Positions 9,195 through 19,682 of a DNA stretch of 64,000 nt are shown one piece after another. The notes below the pieces were generated by a model. The model did not search any database. It saw nothing but the letters and a program-made list of their open reading frames with translations, and was not told where the DNA came from. This DNA is from Microbacterium neungamense (GTDB lineage Bacteria; Actinomycetota; Actinomycetes; Actinomycetales; Microbacteriaceae), in NCBI RefSeq assembly GCF_024971095.1, contig NZ_CP069717.1:1736001-1800000 (forward strand), written 5' to 3'. Made by a program: the position numbers and the translations under genes. The first letter of the stretch is position 1. Every line of letters starts with the position of its first letter.

Positions 9195-10246
9195 CACACC
9201 ACCATCCCGAACTGCTCGCTGAAGCGCACATCGCCTTCGGCCATGTCGCGCATGTCCTTCACATCGCTGCGGAACATCAGCGTCCGCTCGATGCCCATCC
9301 CGAAGGCGAAGCCGCTGTACACCTCGGGGTCGATCCCGGCCGCGCGCAGGACGTTCGGGTTGACCATGCCGCATCCGCCCCACTCGATCCAGCGGGCGCC
9401 GCCCTTGAAGGTCGGATGCCACAGGTCGAGCTCGGCGGACGGCTCGGTGAACGGGAAGTAGTTCGTGCGCAGGCGGGTCTTCGCCTCCGGCCCGAACATC
9501 TGCCGGGCGAAGTGGTCGAGCGTGCCCTTCAGGTGCGCCATCGTGATGCCCTTGTCGACGACCAGGCCCTCGAACTGGCTGAACACCGGAAGATGGGTCG
9601 CGTCGAACTCGTCGGTGCGGTACGTCCGGCCGGGGCAGAGCACGTAGATCGGCACCTCCCGCTCGAGCATGGAGCGCACCTGCACCGGGCTGGTGTGCGT
9701 GCGCATCACCAGGTGACGGGCGGGCGGGTCGACGTAGAAGGTGTCCTGCTCCTGTCGCGCGGGGTGGTCCTCGTCGAAGTTCAGGGCGTCGAAGTTGAAC
9801 CACTCGTGCTCGAGCTCGGGTCCCTCCGCGATCTCCCAGCCCATGCCGACGAACACGTCGCACACCTGCTCCTGCAGCAGGCTGAGCGGATGCCGGGCGC
9901 CGACGCGGCTGCGCGACGGGACGGCGGTGATGTCCACGCGCTCGGCCTCGAGGCGCCGCGCGGTCTCGGCCTCGGCGAGCTCGGCCTCCTTCGCCGCGAG
10001 GGCCTGGGTGACGCGGCCTCGTCCCTGCCCGATCAGCTTGCCGAACGCGGCCTTGTGCTCGGGCGCGACCTGGCGCATGGAGGCGTTCAGCACGGCGAGC
10101 GGCGAACCCTCCCCCACATGCGCGGCGCGCGCGGCCTTCAGCGCGGCGGTGTCGGCGGCGGCGTCGATCGCGGCGAGCGCTGCGGCGACCGCGGACTCCA
10201 CCGCCTCGGGCGTGATCTCAGGCGGATTCTCGGGAGATTCGGACAC
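9194..10246 (-). CDS. pheS: Phenylalanyl-tRNA synthetase alpha subunit
   Basis: This 350-residue catalytic subunit attaches phenylalanine to tRNA-Phe. An N-terminal coiled-coil tRNA-binding region (about 15-85) is followed by the class-II catalytic core. Visible motifs are motif 2 [32 protein letters not shown], here cited only as residues around 210-240, the segment [18 protein letters not shown], and motif 3 [15 protein letters not shown]. The start is GTG at 10246, preceded by TAGACT with an 8-nt gap. That spacing suggests a leaderless mRNA from the promoter of the pheST operon. The stop overlaps pheT. Confidence 0.96.
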   Translation of the reverse strand: MSESPENPPEITPEAVESAVAAALAAIDAAADTAALKAARAAHVGEGSPLAVLNASMRQVAPEHKAAFGKLIGQGRGRVTQALAAKEAELAEAETARRLEAERVDITAVPSRSRVGARHPLSLLQEQVCDVFVGMGWEIAEGPELEHEWFNFDALNFDEDHPARQEQDTFYVDPPARHLVMRTHTSPVQVRSMLEREVPIYVLCPGRTYRTDEFDATHLPVFSQFEGLVVDKGITMAHLKGTLDHFARQMFGPEAKTRLRTNYFPFTEPSAELDLWHPTFKGGARWIEWGGCGMVNPNVLRAAGIDPEVYSGFAFGMGIERTLMFRSDVKDMRDMAEGDVRFSEQFGMVV

Positions 10247-10314
10247 GAGAGTCGAGTCTACCGGTGCGGGCACGCCGGCCCGTGACGGAGGCGGTGAGGG
10301 CCGAAGCGCGCGGA

Positions 10315-11253
10315 TCAGAGGTTCGTCGGTGGGACTCCGCTGCCGGCGTCGAACTTCCCCGCGCCGCGCTGCATCGCGATCACCTCGGTCACCGTGGAGC
10401 CGTCGTGGATGCGTGGGTCGCCGCCACCGGCATCCGGGGTGTAGCCCTTCAGCTTGGGCGAGCGGCGCGTGCGGTCCTCGACGACCTTCGCGACCCAGGC
10501 CAGGATCAGGCACATCACGACGTAGATGCCGCCGATGATGAAGGCCGACTGCAGGATCGGCCGGCCCTGTTGCGAGGTCAGCTGCTTGGCGTAGTAGAGC
10601 AGCTCCTGGTAGGTGATGATGAACCCGAGCGCAGTGTCCTTCATGGTCACCACCAGCTGGGCGATGATGACCGGAAGCATGGCCCGGATCGCCTGGGGCA
10701 GCAGGATGAACTGCATCACCCCGCTCTTGCGGAGCCCGATCGCGTAGCCGGCCTCCTTCTGCCCGCGCGGCAGGGATTCGACGCCGGCGCGGAGCACCTC
10801 CGCGAGCACCGACCCGTTGTAGGCCATCAGGGCGAGCACTACGGCCCAGTACGGGTCCATGCGGATGCCCACGACAGGAAGGCCGTAGTACAGCAGCATC
10901 ATGAACACCAGCACCGGGACGGCGCGGAACAGCTCGGTGATCGTGGTGACCGGCACGCGGACCCAGGAGTGGTCGGAGAGCCGGCCGATGGCGAGCACGA
11001 AGCCGAGCGCCAGGGCGAGCACGGCCGCCAGGGCGAACGCGCCGAGGGTGTTGCCGAGCGCCTTCAGGATGCCCATCCAGACCGCGCTGAACGTGAACAC
11101 GTACCACTTCTGCGGCGTGAACTGGCCGGTGGCGATCATGCGGTAGATGACGAAGCCGATGACGGCGAGCACCACCAGGACGGTGAGGACGGCGAGGATG
11201 CGGTTGCGCGCGATCGCCCGGGGGCCGGGGACGTCGTAGAGGACGGAAGTCAT
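10315..11253 (-). CDS. gluD: Glutamate-type ABC transporter permease (GluD-like)
   Basis: This 312-residue inner-membrane permease belongs to the HisM/GlnP family of polar amino acid importers. Several hydrophobic spans are seen, starting with [19 protein letters not shown]. The cytoplasmic EAA-type loop [24 protein letters not shown] contacts the ATPase. The C-terminus has a longer cytoplasmic tail than GluC, from about residue 255. The ATG at 11253 overlaps the gluC stop (ATGA), so the two permeases are coupled and probably form a heterodimer. It is the last gene of gluABCD. Confidence 0.9.
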   Translation of the reverse strand: MTSVLYDVPGPRAIARNRILAVLTVLVVLAVIGFVIYRMIATGQFTPQKWYVFTFSAVWMGILKALGNTLGAFALAAVLALALGFVLAIGRLSDHSWVRVPVTTITELFRAVPVLVFMMLLYYGLPVVGIRMDPYWAVVLALMAYNGSVLAEVLRAGVESLPRGQKEAGYAIGLRKSGVMQFILLPQAIRAMLPVIIAQLVVTMKDTALGFIITYQELLYYAKQLTSQQGRPILQSAFIIGGIYVVMCLILAWVAKVVEDRTRRSPKLKGYTPDAGGGDPRIHDGSTVTEVIAMQRGAGKFDAGSGVPPTNL

Positions 11254-11906
11254 CGGGCGATCCTCCAGCGGTTCTCGAGGTGGCGCTGCACCGCGCTCAT
11301 CAGCAGCACCAGGACGACGAAGACGACGGCGACCCAGAGCAGGACCTCCATCGGGTTGCCGGGACGGTTCGGCGCGTCGTTGATGGTGGCGCGGAGGGCG
11401 GCGAGCTCGGCGATGGAGAAGCCGGCGGCGACCGTGGTGTTCTTCAGCAGGGCGATGAACACGCTCATCATCGGCGGCACCACCGAGCGGAACGCCTGCG
11501 GCAGGATCACCAGGGTCATCACCTGCCCGAACGGGAGGCCGATGGCACGCGCGGCCTCGGCCTGCCCGACCGGGACGGTGTTGATGCCCGCGCGCAGCAC
11601 CTCGGCGACGTAGGTGGCGGTGTACACGCCGATCGCCAGGATGCCGAGCACGGTGTTGGACAGGTCCGGCAGCCCGAGCTGCGGGTAGCCGAACACGAAG
11701 AAGAAGAAGACGAGGGTGAGCGGGGTGTTCCGCACCAGGTTGACGTACACGGTCCCCACGGCGCGTGCGATCGGAATCGGCGAGACGCGCATGGCGCCCA
11801 CGATGACGCCCAGGACCAGCGCGATCAGGCCGCCGACGAAGAACACCAGCAGGGTGTTCCCGATCGCCTGTCCCCACAGATCGAGGTTGCCGAAGATGAC
11901 GTCCAC
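11250..11906 (-). CDS. gluC: Glutamate-type ABC transporter permease (GluC-like)
   Basis: This 218-residue permease has the usual amino-acid ABC transporter layout. An N-terminal hydrophobic span ([24 protein letters not shown]) is followed by the periplasm-facing [20 protein letters not shown] segment. The EAA-type loop [26 protein letters not shown] comes next, then final spans. It works with GluD as the membrane channel for the substrate delivered by the lipoprotein GluB. It starts at ATG 11906 behind GGAGACGG, just past a strong hairpin that separates it from gluB. Confidence 0.9.
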   Translation of the reverse strand: MDVIFGNLDLWGQAIGNTLLVFFVGGLIALVLGVIVGAMRVSPIPIARAVGTVYVNLVRNTPLTLVFFFFVFGYPQLGLPDLSNTVLGILAIGVYTATYVAEVLRAGINTVPVGQAEAARAIGLPFGQVMTLVILPQAFRSVVPPMMSVFIALLKNTTVAAGFSIAELAALRATINDAPNRPGNPMEVLLWVAVVFVVLVLLMSAVQRHLENRWRIAR

Positions 11907-11935
11907 GTCACCGTCTCCTTCTCAGGTGGATGGGA

Positions 11936-11963
11936 GGCGGCCCCGCCCGAGGGCGGGGCCGCC
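11936..11963 (-). terminator. GC-rich hairpin between gluB and gluC
   Basis: GGCGGCCCCGCC (11936-11947) pairs with 11952-11963 around a 4-nt loop. The hairpin starts 9 nt past the gluB stop and lies within the operon. There is no T-run. It is best read as a partial terminator or 3' stabilizer that gives more binding protein than permease. Confidence 0.75.
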
Positions 11964-11971
11964 GCGGTCGC

Positions 11972-12889
11972 TCAGTACGCGTCGACCTCGGGCTGCTCGA
12001 CCTCGATGCCGGAGTCGCCCAGGTTCTTGTCGAAGATCGCCTGCCAGATGTCGCCGCCCTCGGTGAAGAGGTCGTTGATGTGCTGGCGCAGCACGTCGTC
12101 GCCCTTCTGCAGGCCGACGCCGTAGCGCTCCTCGGTGAACAGGCCGCCGGTGACCTTGACGTCGTCCGGGTACTGCGCGGCGTAGCCGATCAGGATGGCC
12201 TGGTCGGTGGTGACCGCGTCCACCTTGCCGTCGATCAGGTCCTGCACGCAGGCGGAGTACAGGTCGTACTCCTGCGTCTTGATCTCCGGGAAGTTGGCCT
12301 TGATGTTCTGGATCGGGGTGGAGCCGGTCGCCGAGCAGACGGTCTTGCCGTTGAAGTCCTCGAGCTTGTCCGCCTCGGGGGCGTCCTTCGCGACCAGCAG
12401 GCCCTGACCGGTGACGAAGTACGGGCCGGCGAAGTCGATCTGCTCCTTGCGCTTGTCGTTGATCGAGTAGGTGCCGACGTAGTAGTCGATGTCGCCGTTC
12501 ACGATCGCCTGCTCGCGGTTCGCCGACGCGATCGGCTTGAACTCGATCTGGTCCTCGTCGAAGCCGAGCGAGGCGGCGATCCAGCGGGCGATGTCGATGT
12601 CGAAGCCGGTGCGCTCGCCGGTGGTGACGTCGAGGTAGCCGAGGCCCGGCTGGTCCTCCTTGACGCCGACGACGACGCCGTCGCGCTCCTTCATCTTGTC
12701 GAAGGTGGGGCTGCCCTCGAGGTTGACGTCCTCGGCGACCTCGAACCACGTGGTCTCCTCGCCGCCCTCGCCGGTCTCCCCGCCGGTGCCGCCGCCCGGG
12801 CTCGAGGGCGAGCCGCTGTTGCAGGCCGTCAGCGCGAGCAGCGCCGCCGCCGCGATACCGATTCCGGCCATTGTCCGTGTGCGTCGCAT
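11972..12889 (-). CDS. gluB: Glutamate-type ABC transporter substrate-binding lipoprotein
   Basis: This 305-residue secreted lipoprotein has a basic n-region MRRTRTMAG, a hydrophobic core and lipobox ALTAC with lipidated Cys23. A Gly/Glu/Thr-rich linker (about 24-47) leads into a family-3 solute-binding domain: VGVKEDQPGLGYLD, GERTGFDIDIARWIAASLG, EFKPIASANREQAIVNGDIDYYVGTYS, KRKEQIDFAGPYFVTGQGLLV. These motifs are typical of glutamate/glutamine binders in the C. glutamicum GluB group. The exact ligand is inferred. It is the second gene of the operon. Confidence 0.93.
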   Translation of the reverse strand: MRRTRTMAGIGIAAAALLALTACNSGSPSSPGGGTGGETGEGGEETTWFEVAEDVNLEGSPTFDKMKERDGVVVGVKEDQPGLGYLDVTTGERTGFDIDIARWIAASLGFDEDQIEFKPIASANREQAIVNGDIDYYVGTYSINDKRKEQIDFAGPYFVTGQGLLVAKDAPEADKLEDFNGKTVCSATGSTPIQNIKANFPEIKTQEYDLYSACVQDLIDGKVDAVTTDQAILIGYAAQYPDDVKVTGGLFTEERYGVGLQKGDDVLRQHINDLFTEGGDIWQAIFDKNLGDSGIEVEQPEVDAY

Positions 12890-12931
12890 GTGCGTCTCCT
12901 TCTGTTGGTGCAGGTTGCTGGCTGTGACGGC

Positions 12932-13681
12932 TCAGTGGGTGAGCAGCTTGGAGAGGAAGTCCTTGGCCCGGCTGCTCTTCGGGTTCGTGAAGAACTCCTC
13001 AGGCGTGGCCTCCTCGACGATCTGCCCGTCGGCCATGAACACGACGCGGTTGGCCGCCTTGCGGGCGAAGCCCATCTCGTGGGTGACCACGATCATCGTC
13101 ATGCCCTCATGCGCGAGGCCGACCATGACGTCGAGCACCTCGTTGATCATCTCCGGGTCGAGGGCGCTGGTCGGCTCGTCGAAGAGCATCACCTTCGGAT
13201 GCATCGCCAGGGCCCGCGCGATCGCGACGCGCTGCTGCTGGCCGCCGGAGAGCTGCGCGGGCAGCTTGGAGGCCTGCTGGGCGACGCCGACGCGCTCGAG
13301 CAGCTGCATCGCCTCGCGCTCGGCATCCGCCTTCGTCATGCCGCGCACCTTGATCGGGCCGAGCGTGACGTTCTCGAGGATCGTGAGGTGCGCGAACAGG
13401 TTGAACGACTGGAACACCATGCCGACCTCGGCGCGGAGCTTCGCGAGGTCCTTGCCCTCGGCGGGGAGCGCCTTGCCGTCGACGCGGATCTCGCCGCTGG
13501 TGATCGTCTCCAGCCGGTTGATCGTCCGGCACAGGGTCGACTTGCCCGACCCGGACGGGCCGATCACGACCACGACCTCGCCCTTGTCGACCCGGAGGTT
13601 GATGTCCTTGAGGGCGTGGAACTCGCCGTAGTGCTTCTGGACGTTCTCCACGACCACGAGGGCGTCGTTGCGCTCTGCCAT
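12932..13681 (-). CDS. gluA: Glutamate-type ABC transporter ATP-binding protein
   Basis: This 249-residue ATPase energizes the importer. Walker A is [19 protein letters not shown], the Q-loop is [11 protein letters not shown], the signature is [15 protein letters not shown], and Walker B is [14 protein letters not shown] followed by switch His in VVTHEMGFA. Length is normal for the PAAT family. It is the first gene of gluABCD, so the operon promoter should lie in the short gap 13682-13732 or overlap the neighbouring methyltransferase gene. Confidence 0.94.
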   Translation of the reverse strand: MAERNDALVVVENVQKHYGEFHALKDINLRVDKGEVVVVIGPSGSGKSTLCRTINRLETITSGEIRVDGKALPAEGKDLAKLRAEVGMVFQSFNLFAHLTILENVTLGPIKVRGMTKADAEREAMQLLERVGVAQQASKLPAQLSGGQQQRVAIARALAMHPKVMLFDEPTSALDPEMINEVLDVMVGLAHEGMTMIVVTHEMGFARKAANRVVFMADGQIVEEATPEEFFTNPKSSRAKDFLSKLLTH

Positions 13682-13732
13682 GCCTCCACATTAGGAGCAG
13701 CGACCGACGGCGGCGATGCGCGCCGTGGGTGT

Positions 13733-14548
13733 TTACCGATTCGTGACGTCGGCGCGCTGCGCGAAGGCGCTCTCGTAGAGGCACACGCTCGCGGCGGTGG
13801 CGAGGTTCAGCGACTCGGCGCGGCCGAAGATCGGCAGCTTCAGGATGCGGTCGGCGAGAGCGAGGGCGCCCTCCTCGAGCCCTCGCGCCTCGTTGCCGAA
13901 CAGCCATCCGGTGGGCCCGGCGAGCACGCCCTCGGCGCGGGCGGCGAGCAGATCCTCGCCCTTCACGTCGGCGGCGAGGATGCTCAGGCCCGCACCGTGC
14001 GCGTGCTGGACGACGTCGGCGAGATCCCCGCCCACGGAGACCGGCAGGTGGAACAGGGAGCCGGTGGTGGCGCGCACCACCTTCGGGTTGTACGGGTCGA
14101 CGGTGCGGCCGGTGAGCACGACGGCATCGGCCCCCGCGGCATCCGCGGCACGGATGATGGTGCCGAGGTTGCCGGGGTCGCGCACCTCCTCGCAGATCGC
14201 GACCAGCCGCGGTGAGGCGGCGAAGATGTCGCGCACCGAGGTGGGCGTCTGCCGGGCGACGGCGACGAGACCCTGCGGCGTCACCGTGTCGGCCATGGCC
14301 GAGAGGACGTACTCGGTGACGAACTCGACCTGCACCCCGGTCGCCTGCGCCTTGGCGCGGAGGTCGGCGTGCTTCTCCCAGCTGGTCGGCGTGGCGAACA
14401 GCTCGACGATGGCGTCCGGCCGGTAGGCGAGCGCCTCGCGCACCGCCTGCGGCCCCTCCAGGAGGAACAGGCCGGTCTCGGTGCGCGCGCTGCGCTTGGT
14501 GAGCTTGGCGACGGCACGGACACGCGGCGAGCGGGGGTTCTCCAGCAC
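13733..14548 (-). CDS. TrmH/SpoU-family RNA 2'-O-methyltransferase
   Basis: This 271-residue protein has an N-terminal RNA-binding domain (to about residue 105; [24 protein letters not shown]) and a C-terminal knotted SPOUT domain. The three family motifs are present: [31 protein letters not shown], and [20 protein letters not shown]. It would methylate a 2'-OH of rRNA or tRNA with S-adenosylmethionine; the target is not predictable. The start is GTG at 14548, 6 nt after TAGACT (14555-14560), a leaderless promoter. It lies between rplT and gluA. Confidence 0.9.
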   Translation of the reverse strand: MLENPRSPRVRAVAKLTKRSARTETGLFLLEGPQAVREALAYRPDAIVELFATPTSWEKHADLRAKAQATGVQVEFVTEYVLSAMADTVTPQGLVAVARQTPTSVRDIFAASPRLVAICEEVRDPGNLGTIIRAADAAGADAVVLTGRTVDPYNPKVVRATTGSLFHLPVSVGGDLADVVQHAHGAGLSILAADVKGEDLLAARAEGVLAGPTGWLFGNEARGLEEGALALADRILKLPIFGRAESLNLATAASVCLYESAFAQRADVTNR

Positions 14549-14581
14549 GCTCCCAGTCTATGGGTGCCCCGGATGCGGAAA

Positions 14582-14609
14582 CGGGCGCCTCCCCGGAGGG
14601 AGACGCCCG
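14582..14609 (-). terminator. Intrinsic terminator of the infC-rpmI-rplT operon
   Basis: CGGGCGCCTCCC and GGGAGACGCCCG form a 12-bp stem with one mismatch and a CGGA loop. The stem lies 17 nt past the rplT stop on the minus strand and is followed there by a short T-run (GTTTCC). Confidence 0.8.
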
Positions 14610-14626
14610 ATTCCGGATGCGATGTC

Positions 14627-15013
14627 TCAGGCGGCCGACTTCGGCGCGTTGACGTCCGAAGGCAGCGCCTTCTTGGCGACCTCGACGAGAGCCGCGAAGG
14701 CACCCTGGTCGGTCACCGCGAGCTCGGCGAGCATGCGGCGGTCGACCTGGACGCCGGCGAGGCCGAGACCCTGGATGAAGCGGTTGTACGTGATGCCGTT
14801 CTGGCGGGCAGCGGCGTTGATGCGCTGGATCCACAGACGACGGAAGTCGCCCTTGCGCTTGCGGCGGTCGCGGTACGCGTAGACGAGGGAGTGGGTGACC
14901 TGCTCCTTCGCCTTGCGGTAGAGGCGCGAACGCTGGCCACGGTAACCCGAGGCGCGCTCGAGGATGACGCGACGCTTCTTCTGCGCGTTGACGGCGCGCT
15001 TGACTCTTGCCAT
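14627..15013 (-). CDS. rplT: 50S ribosomal protein L20
   Basis: This 128-residue protein binds 23S rRNA early in large-subunit assembly. The N-terminus [24 protein letters not shown] and the core [36 protein letters not shown] are diagnostic (quoted by region: residues 1-24 and 27-62). It ends with the usual globular domain and a short KSAA tail. It is the third gene of infC-rpmI-rplT, with a clear terminator behind it. In other bacteria L20 or IF3 feeds back on this operon. Confidence 0.98.
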   Translation of the reverse strand: MARVKRAVNAQKKRRVILERASGYRGQRSRLYRKAKEQVTHSLVYAYRDRRKRKGDFRRLWIQRINAAARQNGITYNRFIQGLGLAGVQVDRRMLAELAVTDQGAFAALVEVAKKALPSDVNAPKSAA

Positions 15014-15045
15014 TTCTCTGTCTTCCTATTCCTGCGTTCGGGCGC

Positions 15046-15240
15046 TCAGCGGCCGAGGAGCTTCTTGACGACCTTCAGGTCGTTTCCGGAGATGACCTGG
15101 TCCTGGTTCAGGCGGCGGGTGCGACGGCTCGACTTGTGCTCGAGGTTGTGGCGCATGTTGGCCTGCTGCTTCTTGATCTTCCCGCTGCCGGTGATCTTGA
15201 AGCGCTTCTTGCTGCCCGAGTGGGTCTTCTGCTTCGGCAT
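15046..15240 (-). CDS. rpmI: 50S ribosomal protein L35
   Basis: This 64-residue basic ribosomal protein starts [20 protein letters not shown] and contains the conserved [24 protein letters not shown] stretch (residues 21-44). Length and composition are typical. It lies between infC and rplT with short gaps, consistent with one transcript. It is built into the large ribosomal subunit. Nothing unusual is visible. Confidence 0.98.
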   Translation of the reverse strand: MPKQKTHSGSKKRFKITGSGKIKKQQANMRHNLEHKSSRRTRRLNQDQVISGNDLKVVKKLLGR

Positions 15241-15312
15241 CTTCTCTTCCTTCGTGTGGCGCCCTGCGGGCGACGGTGGGCACCCGCTCGGCGCGGGAGT
15301 CTCAGGGGCGGA

Positions 15313-15921
<609 letters not shown>

Positions 15922-15927
15922 GCGGAA

Positions 15928-15934
15928 CTCCTTA
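15928..15934 (-). promoter_or_regulatory. Ribosome-binding site that fixes the infC AUC start
   Basis: TAAGGAG on the minus strand is a near-perfect anti-16S match, 6 nt from the ATC codon. It is too far from the alternative GTG at 15888 (about 39 nt) to serve it. It is the main evidence for the non-canonical start. Confidence 0.8.
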
Positions 15935-16139
15935 GCTGGGGGTTTTCGGCCTCCGCGACGCGGTTCGCGTCACGGGCGAAATCGGAGTCTCCCCACCCGC
16001 CGGCAGCTCAGACGCCGGCTCTGCACCCTGTCGCCGGTGCGGACACCGGCCTACCGGCACGCGGCCGGCGGAGCGCTGGAACCCGGTAGCCTGGAACGGC
16101 AAGCGCGGGTGGGAATCGAATCCTCTTTCGTACCGGAGC
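15935..16139 (-). promoter_or_regulatory. infC 5' leader region with two hairpins
   Basis: About 200 nt without a gene precede infC. Two stable hairpins are visible: GCCGGC...GCCGGC at 15999-16019 and a 7-bp GCCGGTG/CACCGGC stem with a tetraloop at 16033-16050. infC operon leaders in other bacteria carry attenuators that respond to L20 or IF3. This one does not resemble a structure I recognise. The promoter is not clear. Confidence 0.45.
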
Positions 16140-16184
16140 ATGACGCCCCGGAGCCCGCAGAAGTCTACCAGAAAGCACCATGAA

Positions 16185-16577
16185 GTGACGATTCCGGGAT
16201 CGGATGCCGCAGACGACGCGCGCCACGAGCGCTGGCAGGAGCAGGAGGAGGCCGCGGCCGCGGCGACGCGGGACATCGCGGACGTCGCCGCGGTGGAGGT
16301 GATCACGACCACCGCCGTGCACCTGATGAGCGCCGCGGCGGTGAAGGTCGGGCTGGCCGACGACCCGGATTCGCAGCGCGACCTGGACGAGGCGCGCAAG
16401 CTCATCAACGCCCTCGCCGGGCTGATCACCGCCGCCGCACCCGAGGTCAGCGACATGCACGCCCGGTCGCTGCGGGACGGCCTGCGCTCCCTGCAGCTCG
16501 CGTTCCGCGAGGCATCCGTCATCCCCGACCCGATCGGGCAGGGACCGGGCGAGAAGTGGACGGGTCCGGTCACCTAG
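16185..16577 (+). CDS. DUF1844 family protein
   Basis: This is a small (130-residue) conserved protein of unknown function. The family core is seen in IADVAAVEVITTTAVHLMSAAAVKVGLADDP, then DLDEARKLINALAGLITAAAPEVSD and the C-terminus IPDPIGQGPGEKWTGPVT. It is largely helical and predicted cytoplasmic. The GTG at 16185 (VTIPGSDAADD) gives a family-like N-terminus. An in-frame ATG at 16140 would add 15 basic residues and overlap the infC promoter region, so I prefer the GTG. DUF1844 proteins commonly sit beside infC in Actinobacteria, which suggests a link to translation, but no function is established. Confidence 0.85.
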   Translation: MTIPGSDAADDARHERWQEQEEAAAAATRDIADVAAVEVITTTAVHLMSAAAVKVGLADDPDSQRDLDEARKLINALAGLITAAAPEVSDMHARSLRDGLRSLQLAFREASVIPDPIGQGPGEKWTGPVT

Positions 16578-16829
16578 CATCCGTGATCCGGCGGCTGGGA
16601 GGTTCCTTGCGCTCGCCGCGGATCCTTCCGATGCCCGGCATCCGCATCCGAGCACGCCGACGGATGGCGCCGCCGCGCACAGTCCGCGCGGAGATGTGCG
16701 CTACGCGCGGACGGATGCCGAAGATTCGGCCGCGGGAACCGCACAAGGCCGCGCGAACGCACACGGGATCCGTCGGCCTACGGCGCCAGGTTGGCTGCGC
16801 TCGCTCGACGAGCGGGGCGAGCGGGCGGG

Positions 16830-17615
16830 TCAGCTTGCGGCGGTGAGCTTGACGGTGAGGGAGTCCACGAGCACGGCGATGCGGTCGTCCGCGGCCCAGC
16901 GCTGGGCGAGGCGCGCCAGCACGGCGTCCAGGGTCTCGCGCTCGAGGCCGTCGACGAGGTGCAGGGTGACGACAAGCTCGGGGCCGCGCATCCGCGCATC
17001 GGGGTCGCCGGGCGCGACGGAGAGGTCGACGACGGCGAGTTCGTGCGCGACGCTGCGCTGCAGGGCGGCGAACACCTCCGGGGAGAGATGGCTGGGCTCC
17101 CAGCGCTGGTCCTGTGCCACCGCCCACACCGCGGGGCGGCGGATCACGAACTCGGTGTCCGAGGCCGGGTCGATCACGATCAGGTCGGTGTCGTCGCTGG
17201 ACGCCGCCAGCGCGGCGCGGGTCGCCTCGACCGGGATCGGGCGGGCACCGGCATCCCACCGCGCCATGGTCTCCACCGAAGTGAACACCGGCTGCACGCG
17301 CCGGCCGTCCGGCGCCGCAACCGTGACGATCGACAGCTCCTGCGTCTTGTCGACGACCAGCCCGTGCGGGCCGACACCCTCCTCGCCCTTCGCCGCCAGC
17401 AGCGGGACGAGCACGCGGGCGCCGCGGAACGCGTCGACCACCTCGACCTGCGACCCCTCGCCGGCGCGGAAGCGCCGCAACGCGTCGAGCAGCGCCGGGT
17501 CGGCGGAGCCGTCGTCCGCGGCGTGCGGGTTCTCCTGGAAGCGGCGCCCCTCCCAGGGAACGCCGGCGGAGTCGCCCGCCGGATGGCAGGCGTGGTCGTC
17601 AGTCCCCGGCGACAT
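16830..17615 (-). CDS. SseB-like protein
   Basis: This 261-residue protein has an SseB N-terminal-type domain: [36 protein letters not shown] at about residues 39-75, [24 protein letters not shown], and [22 protein letters not shown]. In enterobacteria SseB names a secretion chaperone/regulator, but in Actinobacteria the role is unknown. The stop codon of priA lies inside its start region (17 nt overlap), so it is probably translated with the histidine genes. It may serve in that operon, but this is only positional. Confidence 0.8.
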   Translation of the reverse strand: MSPGTDDHACHPAGDSAGVPWEGRRFQENPHAADDGSADPALLDALRRFRAGEGSQVEVVDAFRGARVLVPLLAAKGEEGVGPHGLVVDKTQELSIVTVAAPDGRRVQPVFTSVETMARWDAGARPIPVEATRAALAASSDDTDLIVIDPASDTEFVIRRPAVWAVAQDQRWEPSHLSPEVFAALQRSVAHELAVVDLSVAPGDPDARMRGPELVVTLHLVDGLERETLDAVLARLAQRWAADDRIAVLVDSLTVKLTAAS

Positions 17616-18345
17616 CCAGCGCCTCGGCCAGGGTGAACGCCCCGGCGTAGAGGGCCTTCCCGATGATGGCGCCCTCGACGCCCAGCGGGACGAGCTGGCG
17701 CAGCGCCGCGATGTCGTCGAGGCTGGCCACGCCGCCGGAGGCGATCACGGGCTTCGGCGTGCGCGAGGTGATCTCGCGCAGCAGCTCGAGGTTCGGGCCG
17801 CGCAGCGTGCCGTCCTTGGTCACGTCGGTGACGACGTAGCGGCTGCAGCCGGCCTCCTCCAGTCGCTCCAGCACGTCCCAGAGGTCGCCGCCCTCCTTGG
17901 TCCAGCCGCGCGCCGCGAGGGTGGTGCCGCGCACGTCCAAGCCGACGGCGACGGCCTCGCCGTACCGGCTGATCACGTCGGCCGCCCACTCCGGGTTCTC
18001 CAGCGCGGCCGTGCCGAGGTTGATGCGCGCGGCGCCCGACTCGAGCGCCGACTCGAGGCTGGCGTCGTCACGGATGCCGCCGGAGACCTCGACGTTGACG
18101 CCGCGGAACTGCTTGATGACCTTGCGCAGGATGCCGGCGTTGCTGCCGCGTCCGAACGCCGCGTCCAGGTCGACGAGGTGGATCCACTGCGCACCCTGGG
18201 AGACCCACTCCCCCGCGGCATCGATCGGGTCACCGTAGCTGGTCTCGGTGCCCGCCTCGCCCTGCGTCAGGCGGACGGCCTTGCCGCCGGCGACGTCCAC
18301 AGCGGGCAGGAGGATCAGGGAGGGTGACTGCGCGAAGTCGTTCAT
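17599..18345 (-). CDS. priA: Phosphoribosyl isomerase A (HisA/TrpF bifunctional type)
   Basis: This 248-residue TIM-barrel enzyme opens the ribose ring of ProFAR in histidine synthesis. In actinobacteria lacking trpF it also acts on PRA in tryptophan synthesis. Conserved features are the catalytic-type Asp in [15 protein letters not shown], the phosphate-binding loops VSGGIRDD and [10 protein letters not shown], the [12 protein letters not shown] region, and the second Asp in [10 protein letters not shown]. The ATG at 18345 gives [18 protein letters not shown]. Bifunctionality is inferred from lineage. It follows hisH with an 87-nt gap. Confidence 0.93.
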   Translation of the reverse strand: MNDFAQSPSLILLPAVDVAGGKAVRLTQGEAGTETSYGDPIDAAGEWVSQGAQWIHLVDLDAAFGRGSNAGILRKVIKQFRGVNVEVSGGIRDDASLESALESGAARINLGTAALENPEWAADVISRYGEAVAVGLDVRGTTLAARGWTKEGGDLWDVLERLEEAGCSRYVVTDVTKDGTLRGPNLELLREITSRTPKPVIASGGVASLDDIAALRQLVPLGVEGAIIGKALYAGAFTLAEALDVAGD

Positions 18346-18432
18346 GTCGTCCTTGGGTGGATCAGAGGAGGCCCGGTCGCGGGCACGAATCAAGAGAGTA
18401 GTCCCGCATCGGGCGGGCGCCAAACCGGTGCG

Positions 18433-19068
18433 TTACAGGCTCTCCACCCAGTTGCGCAGCAGGCGGATGCCGGCCTGGCCGGACTTCTCCGGGTGGAACT
18501 GCGTCGCCGACAGCGGGCCGTTCTCCACGGCGGCGAGGAACCGCTCGCCGTAGGTCGACCAGGTGAGCGCCGGCTGCGGGAACGGCGGGATCACGTCGAG
18601 CTCCCAGGCCTTGGCCGCGTAGGAGTGCACGAAGTAGAAGCGCTCGTCCTCGATCCCGCGGAACAGCACGGTCCCGGCATCCGGCTCCACCGTGTTCCAG
18701 CCCATGTGCGGCAGCACCGGCGATTCCAGCCGTGTCACCGCCCCCGGCCACTGGCCGAGACCTTCGGTGTCGTGCCCGCGCTCGACCCCGTGCGCGAACA
18801 TCACCTGCATCCCGACGCAGATGCCGAGCACGGGCCGCCCGCCGGCGAGGCGGCGCTCGATGATCTCGTCGCCGCCGCGCGCGTGCAGGGCGTCGCGGAC
18901 GGCGGCGAACGCCCCCACCCCGGGCACCAGGAGGCCGTCGGCCTCCAGCGCGGCCTGCCGGTCGCCGGTCAGCTCGACGTCGGCGCCGGCGGCCGCCAGC
19001 CCCTTGACGGCGGAGTGCACGTTCCCGGACTCGTAGTCGAAGACCGCCACGCGCGGCGTGCGGGTCAC
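18433..19068 (-). CDS. hisH: Imidazole glycerol phosphate synthase, glutaminase subunit
   Basis: This 211-residue class-I glutamine amidotransferase supplies ammonia to HisF. The catalytic triad is visible: nucleophile Cys84 in [11 protein letters not shown], and His and Glu in TQFHPEKSG near the C-terminus. The N-terminus [18 protein letters not shown] is typical. The ATG at 19068 overlaps the hisB stop by 4 nt. HisF is not adjacent and must be encoded elsewhere. Confidence 0.96.
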   Translation of the reverse strand: MTRTPRVAVFDYESGNVHSAVKGLAAAGADVELTGDRQAALEADGLLVPGVGAFAAVRDALHARGGDEIIERRLAGGRPVLGICVGMQVMFAHGVERGHDTEGLGQWPGAVTRLESPVLPHMGWNTVEPDAGTVLFRGIEDERFYFVHSYAAKAWELDVIPPFPQPALTWSTYGERFLAAVENGPLSATQFHPEKSGQAGIRLLRNWVESL

Positions 19069-19682
19069 AACGCCCCCTTGGTCGACGGGATGCCCTCGAC
19101 GAGCGGATCGAGCGCCTTGGCCTGGCGGAAGGCGCGCGCGAAAGCCTTGAACTCGGCCTCGGCGATGTGGTGCGGGTCGCGTCCGCCGAGCACCCGCACG
19201 TGCACGGTGAGCCCGGCGTTCAGCGTGATCGCCTCGAACGCGTGCCGGACCAGCGATCCGGTGAAGTGCCCGCCGATGAGATGGAACTCGAAGCCTGCGG
19301 GCTCGCCCTCGTGCACGAGGAACGGACGGCCGGAGATGTCCACGACCGCCTGCGCCAGCGCCTCGTCCAGCGGCACGAGCGCGTCGCCGTAGCGCGAGAT
19401 GCCGGCCTTGTCGCCGAGCGCCTGCCTGATGGCCTGGCCGAGCACGATCGAGATGTCCTCGACGGTGTGGTGGGCGTCGATGTCGGTGTCGCCGGATGCC
19501 CGCACGGTGAGGTCGGTGAGCGAGTGCTTCGCGAACGCGGTGAGCATGTGGTCGAAGAACGGCACCGAGGTGTCGATGCTGCTGCGGCCGGTGCCGTCCA
19601 GGTTCAGCTCGAGCTCCACGGTGGACTCGGATGTGCTGCGGTGGACGCCCGCGGTGCGGGGCTCGGAGGGGGCGGCGCTCAT
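19065..19682 (-). CDS. hisB: Imidazoleglycerol-phosphate dehydratase
   Basis: This 205-residue Mn-dependent dehydratase removes water from IGP. Metal-binding and active-site motifs are [42 protein letters not shown], and [16 protein letters not shown]. The N-terminus [21 protein letters not shown] leads into [11 protein letters not shown]. The ATG at 19682 overlaps the hisC stop (19679). It is a monofunctional HisB without the phosphatase domain, normal for actinobacteria. Confidence 0.97.
   Translation of the reverse strand: MSAAPSEPRTAGVHRSTSESTVELELNLDGTGRSSIDTSVPFFDHMLTAFAKHSLTDLTVRASGDTDIDAHHTVEDISIVLGQAIRQALGDKAGISRYGDALVPLDEALAQAVVDISGRPFLVHEGEPAGFEFHLIGGHFTGSLVRHAFEAITLNAGLTVHVRVLGGRDPHHIAEAEFKAFARAFRQAKALDPLVEGIPSTKGAL

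Noticed and set aside
16100..16140. tRNA-like T-loop in the infC leader
   Set aside because: A GGGAATCGAATCC stretch resembles a T-arm, but no acceptor, D-arm or anticodon arm fits around it.
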